From: Achromobacter kerstersii
GTDB lineage: Bacteria; Pseudomonadota; Gammaproteobacteria; Burkholderiales; Burkholderiaceae_B
Direction: 5' to 3'
Assembly: GCF_902859595.1 (NCBI RefSeq)
Contig: NZ_CADIJQ010000002.1
Location: forward strand, 248,001 to 312,000
Length of the DNA: 64,000 nt
The notes under the pieces were generated by a model that had not been told where the DNA came from, did no database searches, and was given only the letters and a program-made list of their open reading frames with translations. Positions 24,900 through 34,299 of the stretch are shown in pieces. How positions within the stretch are numbered: the stretch's first letter is position 1; every line of letters begins with the position of its first letter. Both the position numbers and the translations under genes were made by a program.

Positions 24900-26297
24900 A
24901 TGGCAGCTGTACTCGGGAGGGTGACCTCCCGGATCGCCGACTTTCTTCGTGACCATGCCCCGCTGTTGCGCAAGCTGCAGTGGGGCATTGTTGCGATGTA
25001 CGCGTTCCTGTTGATCGTGCCTGTGCTCCTGCCGTTGCCGGACAACACGGCATCGGTGTTCAACAATCTGACGATCGTTGCGCAGTTCGCCTTTTGGGGC
25101 GTCTGGTGGCCGTTCGTGCTGATCTCCATGCCAATTCTGGGCCGCGCCTGGTGTGGCTGGCTGTGTCCCGAAGGCATGCTGACCGAATGGGCCAGCGAGC
25201 GGGGCCAGGGCCGCGCCATTCCCAAATGGATGCGGTGGGGCGGCTGGCCGTTCGTGGCCTTTGCGCTGACTACGATCTATGGCCAGCTTGTCAGCGTCTA
25301 CCAATATCCGCTGGCCGTGCTGGCGGTGCTGGGCGGCTCGACCGTCGCCGCCATGATCGTCGGCTGGCGCTATGGCCGCAGCAAGCGCGTGTGGTGCAAG
25401 TACCTTTGCCCGGTCAACGGCGTGTTCAATCTGCTGGCCAAGCTGGCGCCCTGGCACTTCAAGGTTGACGAAGAAAAGTGGCGTCACCCGGTCATCCGCA
25501 TTGAACCCATCAACTGTGCGCCGCTGGTGCCCCTTCGTCACATGAAGGGCGCCGGCGACTGTCACATGTGCGGGCGTTGCAGCGGCTACCGCGGCGCCAT
25601 CGAGCTGACCGCGCGTTCGCCCGAAGAAGAAATCGTGAACGTGGCCGACGGCGACGGCTGGCAGACCGCCTTGCTGTGCTTTGGCCTGATGGGCATTGCG
25701 ATCGGCGCCTTCCTCTGGAGCGCCAGCCCCTGGTTCGTGACGGCCAAGCAATGGGCCGCAACCTGGCTGGTCGAGCACGACATCATGTGGCCGTTGATGG
25801 ACAACGCGCCCTGGTTCATCTTGACCCACTACCCGGACGTGAACGACAGCTTCTCGTGGCTGGACGGTGCAGGCATTCTGATGTTCGTCGTCGGCGCAAC
25901 CATCGTGGTGGGCGGCTCAAGCTTCCTGTCACTGTGGCTCGCCGACCGCCTGGCGCCCGCCGCAATGGAAGCAGACGCCCGGGCGACTGGCTGGATTCGC
26001 CCCGGCGTGCACAAGCTTGCGCAGGCGCTGATTCCGTCGGCTGGCATCGGCGTGTTCCTGGGCTTGTCGGCCACCACCGTCAACCTGCTCAAGCACGAAG
26101 GGGTGCAAGCCGCGTGGGCCGGCCCCGTGCGTTTCACCTTGCTGACGCTTGCCGTGTTGTGGACCTTGCGTCTCTTCGCGCGCCTGCTCACACAGCGTCA
26201 AACCCGCGGCTGGCGCATGGCTGCGGCCTGGCTGGTGCTGGTGGCGGGCCTGGCGCCGTTCTGCATGGCCTGGGTGTTTTTCTTTGCAATCTGGTAA
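24900..26297 (+). CDS. ftrD: polyferredoxin-like membrane protein FtrD
   Basis: A 465-residue NapH-like membrane protein. Cysteine motifs CGWLCPEG near residue 85, CKYLCPVNG near 166 and a ferredoxin-like CHMCGRC near 221 suggest Fe-S clusters. Several helices surround them. It probably passes electrons across the membrane to or from FtrB/FtrA so that iron oxidation and transport are linked. The ATG at 24900 has AAGG 8-9 bases upstream; a TTG two codons earlier is less likely. It ends the ftr operon. Confidence 0.9.
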   Translation: MAAVLGRVTSRIADFLRDHAPLLRKLQWGIVAMYAFLLIVPVLLPLPDNTASVFNNLTIVAQFAFWGVWWPFVLISMPILGRAWCGWLCPEGMLTEWASERGQGRAIPKWMRWGGWPFVAFALTTIYGQLVSVYQYPLAVLAVLGGSTVAAMIVGWRYGRSKRVWCKYLCPVNGVFNLLAKLAPWHFKVDEEKWRHPVIRIEPINCAPLVPLRHMKGAGDCHMCGRCSGYRGAIELTARSPEEEIVNVADGDGWQTALLCFGLMGIAIGAFLWSASPWFVTAKQWAATWLVEHDIMWPLMDNAPWFILTHYPDVNDSFSWLDGAGILMFVVGATIVVGGSSFLSLWLADRLAPAAMEADARATGWIRPGVHKLAQALIPSAGIGVFLGLSATTVNLLKHEGVQAAWAGPVRFTLLTLAVLWTLRLFARLLTQRQTRGWRMAAAWLVLVAGLAPFCMAWVFFFAIW

Positions 26298-26385
26298 GAA
26301 CCGCTTGATAGCCTGAGGCCGGGCGCTGCGATACAGTGGAAGGCTGCGCCGGACTGGCCGGCGGCCTTCTTCTACACGCTTCTTC

Positions 26386-27258
26386 ATGACTTCTTACGCG
26401 TTTCGCCTGCTCAACGTTTTCGCGTCTACCCCCTTCAGCGGCAACCAGCTGTGCGTGTTCGAAGACGCGCGCGGCTTGGACGACGCCACCATGCTGAATC
26501 TGGCGGCCCAGTTCAATCTTTCCGAAACCACCTTCATCCTGCCGTCCGAACAGGCGGATGCGCACGTGCGCATCTTCACGCCAGGCTACGAAATGAAGTT
26601 CGCGGGGCACCCCACCATCGGCACCTCGCAAGTGGTGCGCGATCTGCGCCAAACCGGCGATGCATTGACGCTCGAATTCAAGGCCGGCGTCGTGCCCGTG
26701 CAAGCCAGTGGCGATACCTGGACCTTCACGGCTCCATGCCCCGGTGGCGTGCGCACCGCGCCGCCTGAAATGGACCGTGCCGAGATCGCCGGCCTGATCG
26801 GCCTGAACGCCGATGACCTGCTGGGCGATCCCATCTGGGTCGACACCGGCGCTGACCAACTGCTGGTGCCGCTGGCCAGCGTTGATGCCGTGCGCCGTGC
26901 TGCTCCCGATTCGTCAAAGCTGAACCGCTGGCAAGTCAGCAGCCTGGGCCGCAAGACCCTATATGTGTTCGCCTTCGACGAAGGCAATGTGCAAGACGAA
27001 CGCCAGATCGTCGTGGCCCGCTACTTCTTCGCCAAGGCGGGCGGCGGCGTGGACGAAGATGCCGGCACGGGTTCGGCCTGCGCGAATCTGGGCGGCTGGC
27101 TGATTCACCAGAAGCGTCCCTTGCCCGCCCGCATCCTGGTCGAGCAGGGTGATCAGATGGGCCGGCCCTGCCGCTTGCTGCTTGATGTGCTGGCTGATGG
27201 CCGCATCCAGGTGGGCGGCCGCGCATTGGAGATCGGGCGGGGCACCGTCACCCTCTAA
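26386..27258 (+). CDS. PhzF-family isomerase/epimerase-like protein
   Basis: A 290-residue protein with the PhzF/diaminopimelate-epimerase-like fold. Typical features are NVFASTPFSGNQLCVFEDA at the N-terminus, the conserved acid near LSETTF (Glu at about residue 47), FAGHPTIGTSQV near 73 and GTGSACANLGGWL near 228. PhzF itself isomerises a phenazine precursor; most genomic members act on unknown substrates. No phenazine genes are present. It is a single gene ending at a strong bidirectional terminator. Confidence 0.88.
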   Translation: MTSYAFRLLNVFASTPFSGNQLCVFEDARGLDDATMLNLAAQFNLSETTFILPSEQADAHVRIFTPGYEMKFAGHPTIGTSQVVRDLRQTGDALTLEFKAGVVPVQASGDTWTFTAPCPGGVRTAPPEMDRAEIAGLIGLNADDLLGDPIWVDTGADQLLVPLASVDAVRRAAPDSSKLNRWQVSSLGRKTLYVFAFDEGNVQDERQIVVARYFFAKAGGGVDEDAGTGSACANLGGWLIHQKRPLPARILVEQGDQMGRPCRLLLDVLADGRIQVGGRALEIGRGTVTL

Positions 27259-27287
27259 GCCCATCAACGATTCCGGTCAGCCAAAAA

Positions 27288-27320
27288 AAACGGCGCCCGT
27301 GTCAGACACGGGCGCCGTTT
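27288..27320. terminator. bidirectional terminator
   Basis: A 15-bp perfect stem AAACGGCGCCCGTGT / ACACGGGCGCCGTTT with a CAG loop, with an A-run to the left and T-run to the right. It serves the phzF-like gene (plus) and the BON gene (minus), which converge here. Confidence 0.92.
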
Positions 27321-27355
27321 GGCTCTCTAGGCCTCAGTATGGAATGCGGCCTTGC

Positions 27356-27694
27356 TTACTTCTTGTTCTTGGCCGGGTCGACCTTGATGTTGTTCATCAC
27401 TTGCTTCACGCCTTCCACGCCACGGGTGACGGTGGCTGCGTGATCGGCTTCGGCTGCGGTGCCGACGGTACCCGTCAGGGTGGCGACGCCGTTGTTGGTT
27501 TCCACTGCAATGTCCAGCGCGCTCAATTGCTTGTCGGCAACGAAGGCGGCCTTGACCTTCGTCGTGACCGTCGCGTCAGAGGCGTACTCGCCCACGGACT
27601 GCTTCGGCTTGCCGTCATCGGCCGCAAATGCCATGGAAGTGAAGACAGCGCCCGTACCCAGTGCGGCGGCGGCGATCAGCTTGCGAATTTCCAT
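27356..27694 (-). CDS. periplasmic BON-domain protein (OsmY-like)
   Basis: A 112-residue exported protein with a signal peptide ending AMAFA (about residue 24) and a single BON domain (SDATVTTKVKAAFVAD...VATLTGTVGTAAEADHA). BON proteins bind the membrane or phospholipid and are commonly made under osmotic or stationary stress. It is the last of three small minus-strand genes with DUF1328 and CsbD, a set that suggests general-stress control. Confidence 0.88.
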   Translation of the reverse strand: MEIRKLIAAAALGTGAVFTSMAFAADDGKPKQSVGEYASDATVTTKVKAAFVADKQLSALDIAVETNNGVATLTGTVGTAAEADHAATVTRGVEGVKQVMNNIKVDPAKNKK

Positions 27695-27789
27695 AGTCGT
27701 GCTCCTTATTTTCGTATTGTCTGGCGCGGTGATGGTTCATGCGCCAGACGTTCAATATTCGTGTTGGGTATCCGTGCTATCTGCGTGTT

Positions 27790-27954
27790 CTATTTCTTTC
27801 GAAGAGCGCCGCTCAAGATGGACAAGAGCGCCAGCACCAGGAAGACAAAGAACAGGATCTTGGCGATACCCGCGGCCCCGGCGGCAATGCCGCCAAAGCC
27901 GAGAACCGCCGCGATGATCGCGATGACGAAGAAAACTACGGCGTAATGCAACAT
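27790..27954 (-). CDS. DUF1328 (YtjA-family) small membrane protein
   Basis: A 54-residue protein, [20 protein letters not shown] at the start and [10 protein letters not shown] at the end, with two hydrophobic helices and a Gly-rich turn ([14 protein letters not shown]). This is the DUF1328 pattern. It is encoded between csbD (44 bases) and the BON gene (95 bases). Its function is unknown; it is commonly associated with envelope stress genes. Confidence 0.85.
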   Translation of the reverse strand: MLHYAVVFFVIAIIAAVLGFGGIAAGAAGIAKILFFVFLVLALLSILSGALRKK

Positions 27955-27998
27955 GTCAGCTTCTCCAGAAGTTTCGACCGATCAAGGCGGGGCAGGAA

Positions 27999-28199
27999 TC
28001 AGGGATTGCGGTCGAAGAAATCCCGGACTTCCTTCTGAGCATCTTCCTTGGTCTTGCCATAACGCTCCTGGATCAAGCCAGCCAGGCGTTCGGCGTTGCC
28101 TTCCGTACGGGTCAACTCGTCGTCGGTGAGTTCACCCCAGGCCGCTTTGGCCTTGCCGGTCAGTTGCTTCCACTTGCCGGCGATGATGTCGTTATTCAT
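27999..28199 (-). CDS. CsbD-family stress protein
   Basis: A 66-residue hydrophilic protein starting MNNDIIAGKWKQLTGKAKAAWGELTDDEL, typical of CsbD/YjbJ. The ATG at 28199 follows GAGAGGTCACC; an in-frame upstream extension lacks similarity. Such proteins are very abundant in stationary phase or under osmotic stress in many bacteria, with no known biochemical role. It is the first gene of the small stress cluster. Confidence 0.92.
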   Translation of the reverse strand: MNNDIIAGKWKQLTGKAKAAWGELTDDELTRTEGNAERLAGLIQERYGKTKEDAQKEVRDFFDRNP

Positions 28200-28568
28200 G
28201 GTGACCTCTCTTTGTCTGCGTGCGACACAAGGCTTATGGCCTATAAGTCCTGCATTCGCGGTTGAGTTGGACACTGATCAGCTAGCCCCTACCGTACGAG
28301 TCGGCCATAGGGGCTGTCAAACCTGGCTGTGGGTAAATGTAACCGCCGAATTGGCCCCCCGCAGCCCGGTTTTTCGACGGAAATCGGCAGCCGAAGAATG
28401 CCGCTCAAGAGTTACATTCCCGCAATGTTTTGTCCCCTTTTGAGCGGGGCTAGTAACGGGAGATACGGGGTTTTTGCGCGATATTCGCCCTGGCCGATGG
28501 GGGTGCGCCCCGGTATAGTCGTGACGGAACTCGTCGAGGTTCATCAACAGGAAAGGGAGAGGGTACGC
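28200..28568. other. divergent intergenic region, no gene seen
   Basis: 369 bases between csbD (leftward) and the small lipoprotein gene (rightward). It must hold both promoters. I see a GC-rich imperfect dyad around 28295-28325 and no clear RNA gene. Confidence 0.45.
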
Positions 28569-28691
28569 ATGACGCAACGACTTTGCAGCGCAATCTTGCT
28601 GGCGCTGGCCGCCATGGCGGCAGTAGGGTGCACGCACGTGACGGATCGGTATCAGGCCACGGCACCCGCAGTGGTGACGCCAAGCACGTAA
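28569..28691 (+). CDS. very small lipoprotein
   Basis: A 40-residue protein MTQRLCSAILLALAAMAAVG followed by the lipobox Cys (AAVGC), leaving a mature peptide of about 20 residues (THVTDRYQATAPAVVTPST). The strong GGGAGAGGG ribosome site ahead of the ATG supports translation. It resembles entericidin-like or other tiny envelope lipoproteins in size only. It stands between the stress genes and the cyanophycin locus. Confidence 0.7.
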   Translation: MTQRLCSAILLALAAMAAVGCTHVTDRYQATAPAVVTPST

Positions 28692-28761
28692 GGGGGCTGC
28701 CAGGTAGGTGTGCTGCCAGATAGGTGTGCTGCTAGGTAGGGGCTGAAAGATTGGGCCAATC

Positions 28762-28795
28762 ATGCAAACGGGGCGCCTGAGCGCCCCGTTTGCAT
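28762..28795. terminator. strong hairpin at the end of the cyanophycin synthetase operon
   Basis: A 15-bp perfect stem ATGCAAACGGGGCGC / GCGCCCCGTTTGCAT with a CTGA loop, 34 bases past the end of cphA and convergent with the small lipoprotein gene. It has no long T-run but includes AAACG/CGTTT ends; probably a terminator for both directions. Confidence 0.75.
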
Positions 28796-28828
28796 TGCCG
28801 TCGCCGCAGTCAGGCTGCGGCCGCGGGG

Positions 28829-31399
28829 TCAGCCCTGCGCGATACGCTGCGCAATGTGCTCCAGCGCCTCTTCCACCTGGTCCACCAGGATCAGGCACAG
28901 ATCGCCGGCCGACAGCCGACCCAGCGCGGTATCGATGGCCAGGAACTCGCCATGGATCTCTTCGATATGCTGGGTGCGCGGCGCGCCGACCAGGCCTTCT
29001 TGCAGCAACGCCAGCACTTCGCCATCGGCGCGGCCACGTTGGCATTGGTCCTGATACAGCAGCACGTCGTCAAACGCCGCGCCAAGGATTTCGGTCTGCA
29101 TGCGGATGTCTTCATCGCGGCGGTCGCCCGCCCCGCTGATGACCACCGACCGGCGCTTGGCGGGCATGGCGTCCACCGCGCGCACCAGGGCCAGAATGGC
29201 GTCGGGGTTGTGGCCGTAGTCCGCAATCACCGTGGCCCCGCGGTAGTCGAACACGTTGAAGCGGCCGGGGGCCGTCTGCGCGTCGTTGACGAAGGTGGCC
29301 AGGCCACGGCGAACGATGTCCCAATCCAGGTTCAACGCCCAAGCAGCGGCAATCGACGCCATGGCGTTTTCGACCTGGAACGTGATCGTGCCGTTGCGCG
29401 TCAGCGGAATCTCGGCAAGCGGAAAACGGGTTTCTTCCGCACCCTGGGCCGCCACGATGGCGTCGCCATCGCGATACACCGACCGCAGGCCCTGCGCGCG
29501 ATGCGTCGCCAACACCGGGTGATTGCGGTCTTCGGCGAAGTAGGTGATCGAACCCGGGCAGCTGGACGCCATCTCGGCCACGATCGGGTCGGCGGCATTC
29601 AACACCGCCGTGCCGGACGGATGCACATGCTGGACGATGACGCGCTTGACGACCGCCAGGTCTTCCACCGTGCTGATATAGCCCAGGCCCAGGTGGTCGC
29701 CCATGCCGATGTTCGTGACGATAGCCACATTGCAGCGGTCAAACGCCAAGCCTTCGCGCAGGATGCCGCCGCGCGCCGTTTCGAACACGGCGGCGTCGAC
29801 GTCGGGGTGCATGAGCACGCTGCGGGCGCTGCGCGGGCCGCTGCAATCACCCGTGTCGATACGCAGGTTGTCTACGTAGACGCCGTCGGAATTCGTCATG
29901 CCAACGCGGTTGCCGGCCGTGCCCAGAATGTGGGCGGTCAGGCGCACCGTGGTCGTCTTGCCGTTGGTGCCGGCCACGGCCACGACCGGAATCCGGCCGT
30001 CGTCGCCGTCGGCGTACATGTTGGCGATGATGGCCTCGCCCACCGGGCGGCCCTTGCCGAACGAGGGGTTCAAGTGCATGCGCAGGCCGGGCGCGGCGTT
30101 CACTTCCACCACGCCGCCGTGCTGCTCTTCAAGCGGGTAGTGCACGCTTTGCGCCACCACGTCCACGCCGCAGATATCCAGGCCGATCATGCGGGCAGCC
30201 GACACGGCGCGCGCGGCCATCTCGGGGTGCACTTCGTCGGTCACGTCGGTGGCCGAGCCGCCCGTGCTCAGGTTGGCGTTATTGCGCAGGAAGATCAGCG
30301 TGCCGGGAGGCGGCACGGAATCGGCGTCGAAGCCCTGCTTTTTCAGCGTGGCCAACGCAATGTCGTCAAAGCGGATCTTGGTCAGTGACGTTGCGTGCCC
30401 ATCGCCACGCAAGGGGTCGGCGTTGACCTGGTCCACCAGTTGGCGGATGGTCTGCTGGCCGTCGCCCGTGACTTGCGGCGGGTCGCGGCGCGATGCCGCC
30501 ACCAGCGCGCCGCCCACCACCAGCAAACGGAAATCGTGGCCGGGAATATAGCGTTCAACGATGACTTCCGAGCTGATTTCTTCGGCCACTTCAAAGGCCT
30601 GGATCACACGCTCGCGCGTCTCGATGTTGACCGCCACGCCGCGCCCCTGGCTGCCGTCGCGCGGCTTGACGACCACGGGGCCGTTCAATTCCTGCGCGGC
30701 TTCCCAGGCTTCTTCAGCCGTGGTCACGGAACGGCCCATCGGCACCGGCACGCCGGCGGCGTCCAGCAGCATCTTGGTCAGGTCTTTGTCTTGTGCGATC
30801 GATTCCGAGATGGCGCTGGTCAGGTCGGTTTCGGCGGCCTGGATGCGGCGCTGCTTGCTGCCCCAGCCAAACTGCACCATGCTGCCTTGCGTCAGGCGGC
30901 GGAACGGAATATTGCGCACGACGGCCGCGTTCACGATGGCCCCGGTGCTGGGTCCCAGGCGCACGTCTTCGTCCAGTTCGCGCAGGCGCTTGAGCGCGTC
31001 AGCCAGGTCGAACGGCGTGTCATCCAACGCGGCGCGCACGAGCTGCTGCGCCAGGTCCATCGCCAGCAGGCCGACTTCTTCTTCGCTGTATTCGACAACG
31101 ACCTGGAACACGCCGGGCTCGATGGTCGAGTGCGTGCGGCCGAAGGTGACGGGGCAGCCGGCGTGCGCCTGCATCGTCAACGCTACGATCTGCAAAACGT
31201 GGGCAATCGACACGGCGTCTTGATGGCCTTCCGGGCGCATCAGCCCCATCTGTGGCAGGCGTGCGCGCAGGCGGGCTTCGAACTCGGGCAGGTTGTCGAT
31301 GGAGCACTCGGCGTCGGCGCACGAAACAATGGCCTCGATCGCGGTGTTCTTGCTCCACAGATTGGGGCCGCGCAGGGCCCGGATACGGGAAACTTCCAT
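28829..31399 (-). CDS. cphA: cyanophycin synthetase (second gene of tandem pair)
   Basis: An 856-residue enzyme with the three-part CphA layout: an N-terminal domain (starting RIRALRGPNLWSKNTAIEA), an ATP-grasp domain near 210-430 (VVVKPRDGSQGRGV) that adds Asp to the backbone, and a C-terminal Mur-ligase-like domain with P-loop VAGTNGKTTT near residue 477 that adds Arg to the side chain. The product is multi-L-arginyl-poly-L-aspartate, a nitrogen store. It follows the 871-residue paralogue by 14 bases. No cyanophycinase gene is in the window, so breakdown genes lie elsewhere. Confidence 0.94.
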   Translation of the reverse strand: MEVSRIRALRGPNLWSKNTAIEAIVSCADAECSIDNLPEFEARLRARLPQMGLMRPEGHQDAVSIAHVLQIVALTMQAHAGCPVTFGRTHSTIEPGVFQVVVEYSEEEVGLLAMDLAQQLVRAALDDTPFDLADALKRLRELDEDVRLGPSTGAIVNAAVVRNIPFRRLTQGSMVQFGWGSKQRRIQAAETDLTSAISESIAQDKDLTKMLLDAAGVPVPMGRSVTTAEEAWEAAQELNGPVVVKPRDGSQGRGVAVNIETRERVIQAFEVAEEISSEVIVERYIPGHDFRLLVVGGALVAASRRDPPQVTGDGQQTIRQLVDQVNADPLRGDGHATSLTKIRFDDIALATLKKQGFDADSVPPPGTLIFLRNNANLSTGGSATDVTDEVHPEMAARAVSAARMIGLDICGVDVVAQSVHYPLEEQHGGVVEVNAAPGLRMHLNPSFGKGRPVGEAIIANMYADGDDGRIPVVAVAGTNGKTTTVRLTAHILGTAGNRVGMTNSDGVYVDNLRIDTGDCSGPRSARSVLMHPDVDAAVFETARGGILREGLAFDRCNVAIVTNIGMGDHLGLGYISTVEDLAVVKRVIVQHVHPSGTAVLNAADPIVAEMASSCPGSITYFAEDRNHPVLATHRAQGLRSVYRDGDAIVAAQGAEETRFPLAEIPLTRNGTITFQVENAMASIAAAWALNLDWDIVRRGLATFVNDAQTAPGRFNVFDYRGATVIADYGHNPDAILALVRAVDAMPAKRRSVVISGAGDRRDEDIRMQTEILGAAFDDVLLYQDQCQRGRADGEVLALLQEGLVGAPRTQHIEEIHGEFLAIDTALGRLSAGDLCLILVDQVEEALEHIAQRIAQG

Positions 31400-31413
31400 G
31401 GCAGGTATTCCTG

Positions 31414-34029
31414 TCAGTATTGTTGAATCCAGCGGCGCACCAGATCGATGGTGGGGCCAGAGAAGGCTTCGTCGGATTGCAGCAGCGCGAAGTCGCCCGC
31501 CGCGATGCCGTTCAGCACGCTCTCGATGGCTTTGCCATGGTCCGGCTCGTCCTGGATGTCTTTCACGCGGCTGCCTTGCGACAAGCCCTGGCGCAGCAGC
31601 GCGCGCGCCTCGCCGTCGGGGCGCTTGCTCTTGACGGTCTTGTCGTCATAGAGCACGACGCGGTCAAAGGCGTCGCCCAGCAGGCGGCCCTGTTCGATCA
31701 GATCGGCATCGCGGCGGTCGGCGCCGGCGGAGTAAACCGCGGCGCGCGTCGTCGACGGGAACTGGTCGATGGCGGCGATCAGCGGGCGCAACGCCGAGGC
31801 GTTGTGCACGTCGTCAACCACCACGGTGCCGCCGTTACGCTCAAACAGCGTGAACTGCCACGGCGCGTCGGCCTGGTCGATATCGAAGGTTTCGATGCCG
31901 GCGCGGATCAGTTCCACGGGAATGTCCAGCGCCCAGGCGGAGCCCACGGCGGCCAGCACGTTTTCCACCTGGAAGGCCACGCGTCCGCCATGCGTCAGCG
32001 GAATCGCGGCCACATCGGCCAGCCGTTCTTCGCGGGCGCCTTGCGCCAGGATGATGCTGCCGTCGCGCACGAATACGGCGCGGCCATCTTGTTGCAGATG
32101 GGCGGCGATGGCGGGCAGGGCGGGGTCGATGCCGAAGAAGATCACGGCGCCGTCGCACAGCTCGGCCATTTCCACCACGCGCGGGTCGCGTGCGTTGAGC
32201 ACGGCGGCGCCCGTCGGCAGCACCACGTCAACCTGCGTGCGGAACACATTGAACATGCGCTCCGTTTCGTTGATGTCGAAGTCGCCCAGATGGTCGGCGT
32301 CGTCGATGTTGGTGACGACGCCAACTTGGCAGCGGTCATAAGCCAGGCCTTGGCCCAGGATGACGCCGCTGTCGTTTTCGATGACGGCGGCATCCACGTT
32401 GCGGTTCATCAGCAGGCGGGTGCCCGACGCGAAGTCGGCGCGGTCGCCCTTTTGCACCAGGCGGCGGTCCAGGTACAGGCCTTCGCTGCAAGCCAGGCCC
32501 GTGCGCTTGCCCGACAGATGCAGCAGGCGGGCAACCAGTCGCGCGACCACGGTTTTGCCGTTGGTGCCGGTGACGCCCACGATGGGGATGCGGCCCGCAT
32601 CGCCTTCGGGGAACAGATGGTCGACGATGGCGCGGCCCACCGGGCGCGGCGTGCCGTCAGCGGGCTTCAGGTGCATCAGCAGGCCGGGGCCGGCGTTGAC
32701 TTCCACGATGGCGCCGCGCTGCTCAGCCAGCGGCCGGGTGATGTCTTCGGCCACCAGGTCCACGCCCGCGATATCCAGGCCCACCACGCGGGCGGCCAGC
32801 GTCACGGTGGCGGCAATGCTCGGGTGCACGCGGTCGGTCACGTCGAAGGCGACGTTGCCGCTGCGCTGCACCAACACGCGCTGGCCGTCGGCCGGCACGC
32901 TGTCTTCCGACATGCCCTGGCGCGCAATTTCCAGCCGGGCGGCGGAATCCAGGCGCACAAAGTTCAGCGGATGGTTTTCAGTGCGGCCACGGCGCGGGTC
33001 GATATTGATCTGGTTGTCGATCAGTTCGGTAATGGTGGACTTGCCGTCGCCCGTCACCCAGGCCGGTTCGCCGGCGGCGGCGGCCACCATGCGGTTGCCC
33101 ACCACCAGCAAACGGTGTTCGTTGCCCAACACGAAGCGCTCGACGATCACGCCGCTGCCTTCGTCCACCGCCACGCGGTAGGCGGACACCACCTCTTCGC
33201 GGGTCGTCAGGTTGGTGAATACGCCACGGCCGTGGTTGCCGTCGTACGGCTTGACCACAACGGGCAGGCCGATGTCTTCGGCCGCTTCCCAGGCGTCGTC
33301 TTCGCTGCGCACCAGGCGGCCTTCCGGCACCGGCACGCCGCAGGTCGACAGCAGTTCCTTGGTCAGATCCTTGTCGCGCGAAATGCCTTCGGCGATGGCG
33401 CTGGTGCGGTCGGTTTCGGCCGTCCAGATGCGGCGCTGGGCCGATCCGTAGCCGAACTGCACAAGGTTGCCCTCGAACAGGCGGATGTAGGGAATGTCGC
33501 GGTCATCGGCCGCGTCCACGATGCAGGCGGTGCTGGGGCCCAGGCAGTGCCGGTCCACCAGCGTGCGCAGCTTGGCAATCGTGGCGGGCACGTCGAACGG
33601 GCGGTCTTCAATGGCCGCCATGACCAGGTCGCGGGCTTCGTTCAGCGCCGTGCGGGTGACCTGTTCCTGCCAGGCGCGCACCACCACTTTGTAGACGCCG
33701 CGGGTCGACGTTTCGCGGGCTTTGCCGAAACCGCCGCGCAAGCCGGCCAGGTTCTGCAATTCCAGCGTGACATGTTCAAGAATGTGGCCGGGCCAGGTGC
33801 CTTCTTTCAGGCGGGCCAGGAAGCCGCCGCGGACGCCGGGGCTGCAACGGTGCTCAATCAGCGACGGCAACCATTCAGACAGGCGCTCGTAAAACCCGGG
33901 AATGGTGTTGGACGGATAGTCCTCCAACTCACCAATATCCACCCACGCTTCAAGGACCGGGCGATACGTCCAAATGTTCGGGCCGCGCAAAGCCACGACA
34001 TCGAGAAATTCAATGTCTTTCTTTTTCAT
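31414..34029 (-). CDS. cyanophycin synthetase paralogue (first gene of tandem pair)
   Basis: An 871-residue CphA-family protein, clearly diverged from its neighbour but with the same order: N-terminal domain (FLDVVALRGPNIWTYRPVLEAW), ATP-grasp (VVVKPYDGNHGRGV near residue 265) and Mur-like domain with P-loop VTGTNGKTVV near 486. Paired synthetases (CphA and CphA') are known in betaproteobacteria such as Cupriavidus and Bordetella. One may prime or extend differently. The ATG at 34029 begins MKKKDIEFLDV. The upstream 270-base gap to the ABC exporter gene carries the divergent promoters. Confidence 0.93.
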   Translation of the reverse strand: MKKKDIEFLDVVALRGPNIWTYRPVLEAWVDIGELEDYPSNTIPGFYERLSEWLPSLIEHRCSPGVRGGFLARLKEGTWPGHILEHVTLELQNLAGLRGGFGKARETSTRGVYKVVVRAWQEQVTRTALNEARDLVMAAIEDRPFDVPATIAKLRTLVDRHCLGPSTACIVDAADDRDIPYIRLFEGNLVQFGYGSAQRRIWTAETDRTSAIAEGISRDKDLTKELLSTCGVPVPEGRLVRSEDDAWEAAEDIGLPVVVKPYDGNHGRGVFTNLTTREEVVSAYRVAVDEGSGVIVERFVLGNEHRLLVVGNRMVAAAAGEPAWVTGDGKSTITELIDNQINIDPRRGRTENHPLNFVRLDSAARLEIARQGMSEDSVPADGQRVLVQRSGNVAFDVTDRVHPSIAATVTLAARVVGLDIAGVDLVAEDITRPLAEQRGAIVEVNAGPGLLMHLKPADGTPRPVGRAIVDHLFPEGDAGRIPIVGVTGTNGKTVVARLVARLLHLSGKRTGLACSEGLYLDRRLVQKGDRADFASGTRLLMNRNVDAAVIENDSGVILGQGLAYDRCQVGVVTNIDDADHLGDFDINETERMFNVFRTQVDVVLPTGAAVLNARDPRVVEMAELCDGAVIFFGIDPALPAIAAHLQQDGRAVFVRDGSIILAQGAREERLADVAAIPLTHGGRVAFQVENVLAAVGSAWALDIPVELIRAGIETFDIDQADAPWQFTLFERNGGTVVVDDVHNASALRPLIAAIDQFPSTTRAAVYSAGADRRDADLIEQGRLLGDAFDRVVLYDDKTVKSKRPDGEARALLRQGLSQGSRVKDIQDEPDHGKAIESVLNGIAAGDFALLQSDEAFSGPTIDLVRRWIQQY

Positions 34030-34299
34030 GTTTTAATTTACTTGAGAAGCAGGTTGGCACGCGCGGACGCCCCTATGTAAGACCGCGAATTTACTGGCAA
34101 ATTTATGGGGTTGCGCTTTAAGAATAATGCCAACGAGTGGGGGATCCCAGATATTCCTAATTAGAAAAATCGGCTGCTACTATACGACGCCTTCAAGGCG
34201 TGAACTCGTTGTGTTGTAAGGAAGGGACACGTTTGCCGCCGTTGGTGGTAAACCGGTTGCCGCCTAGTAGGGCAGAGTCCTGGCCCGGTATGCGTTCCA
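34030..34299. promoter_or_regulatory. divergent promoter region of the cyanophycin locus
   Basis: 270 bases between the leftward synthetase pair and the rightward exporter pair. It is AT-richer than the surroundings (34150-34190, attcctaattagaaaaatcg, then ctactatacgacgcc). TACTAT near 34177 is a plausible rightward -10. No regulator gene is adjacent and I see no convincing operator. Confidence 0.45.

Noticed and set aside
31252-34080. A 942-codon rightward open frame opposite the cyanophycin synthetase
   Set aside because: It is the antisense shadow of a high-GC gene; the opposite strand encodes a full-length, motif-complete CphA-family protein.
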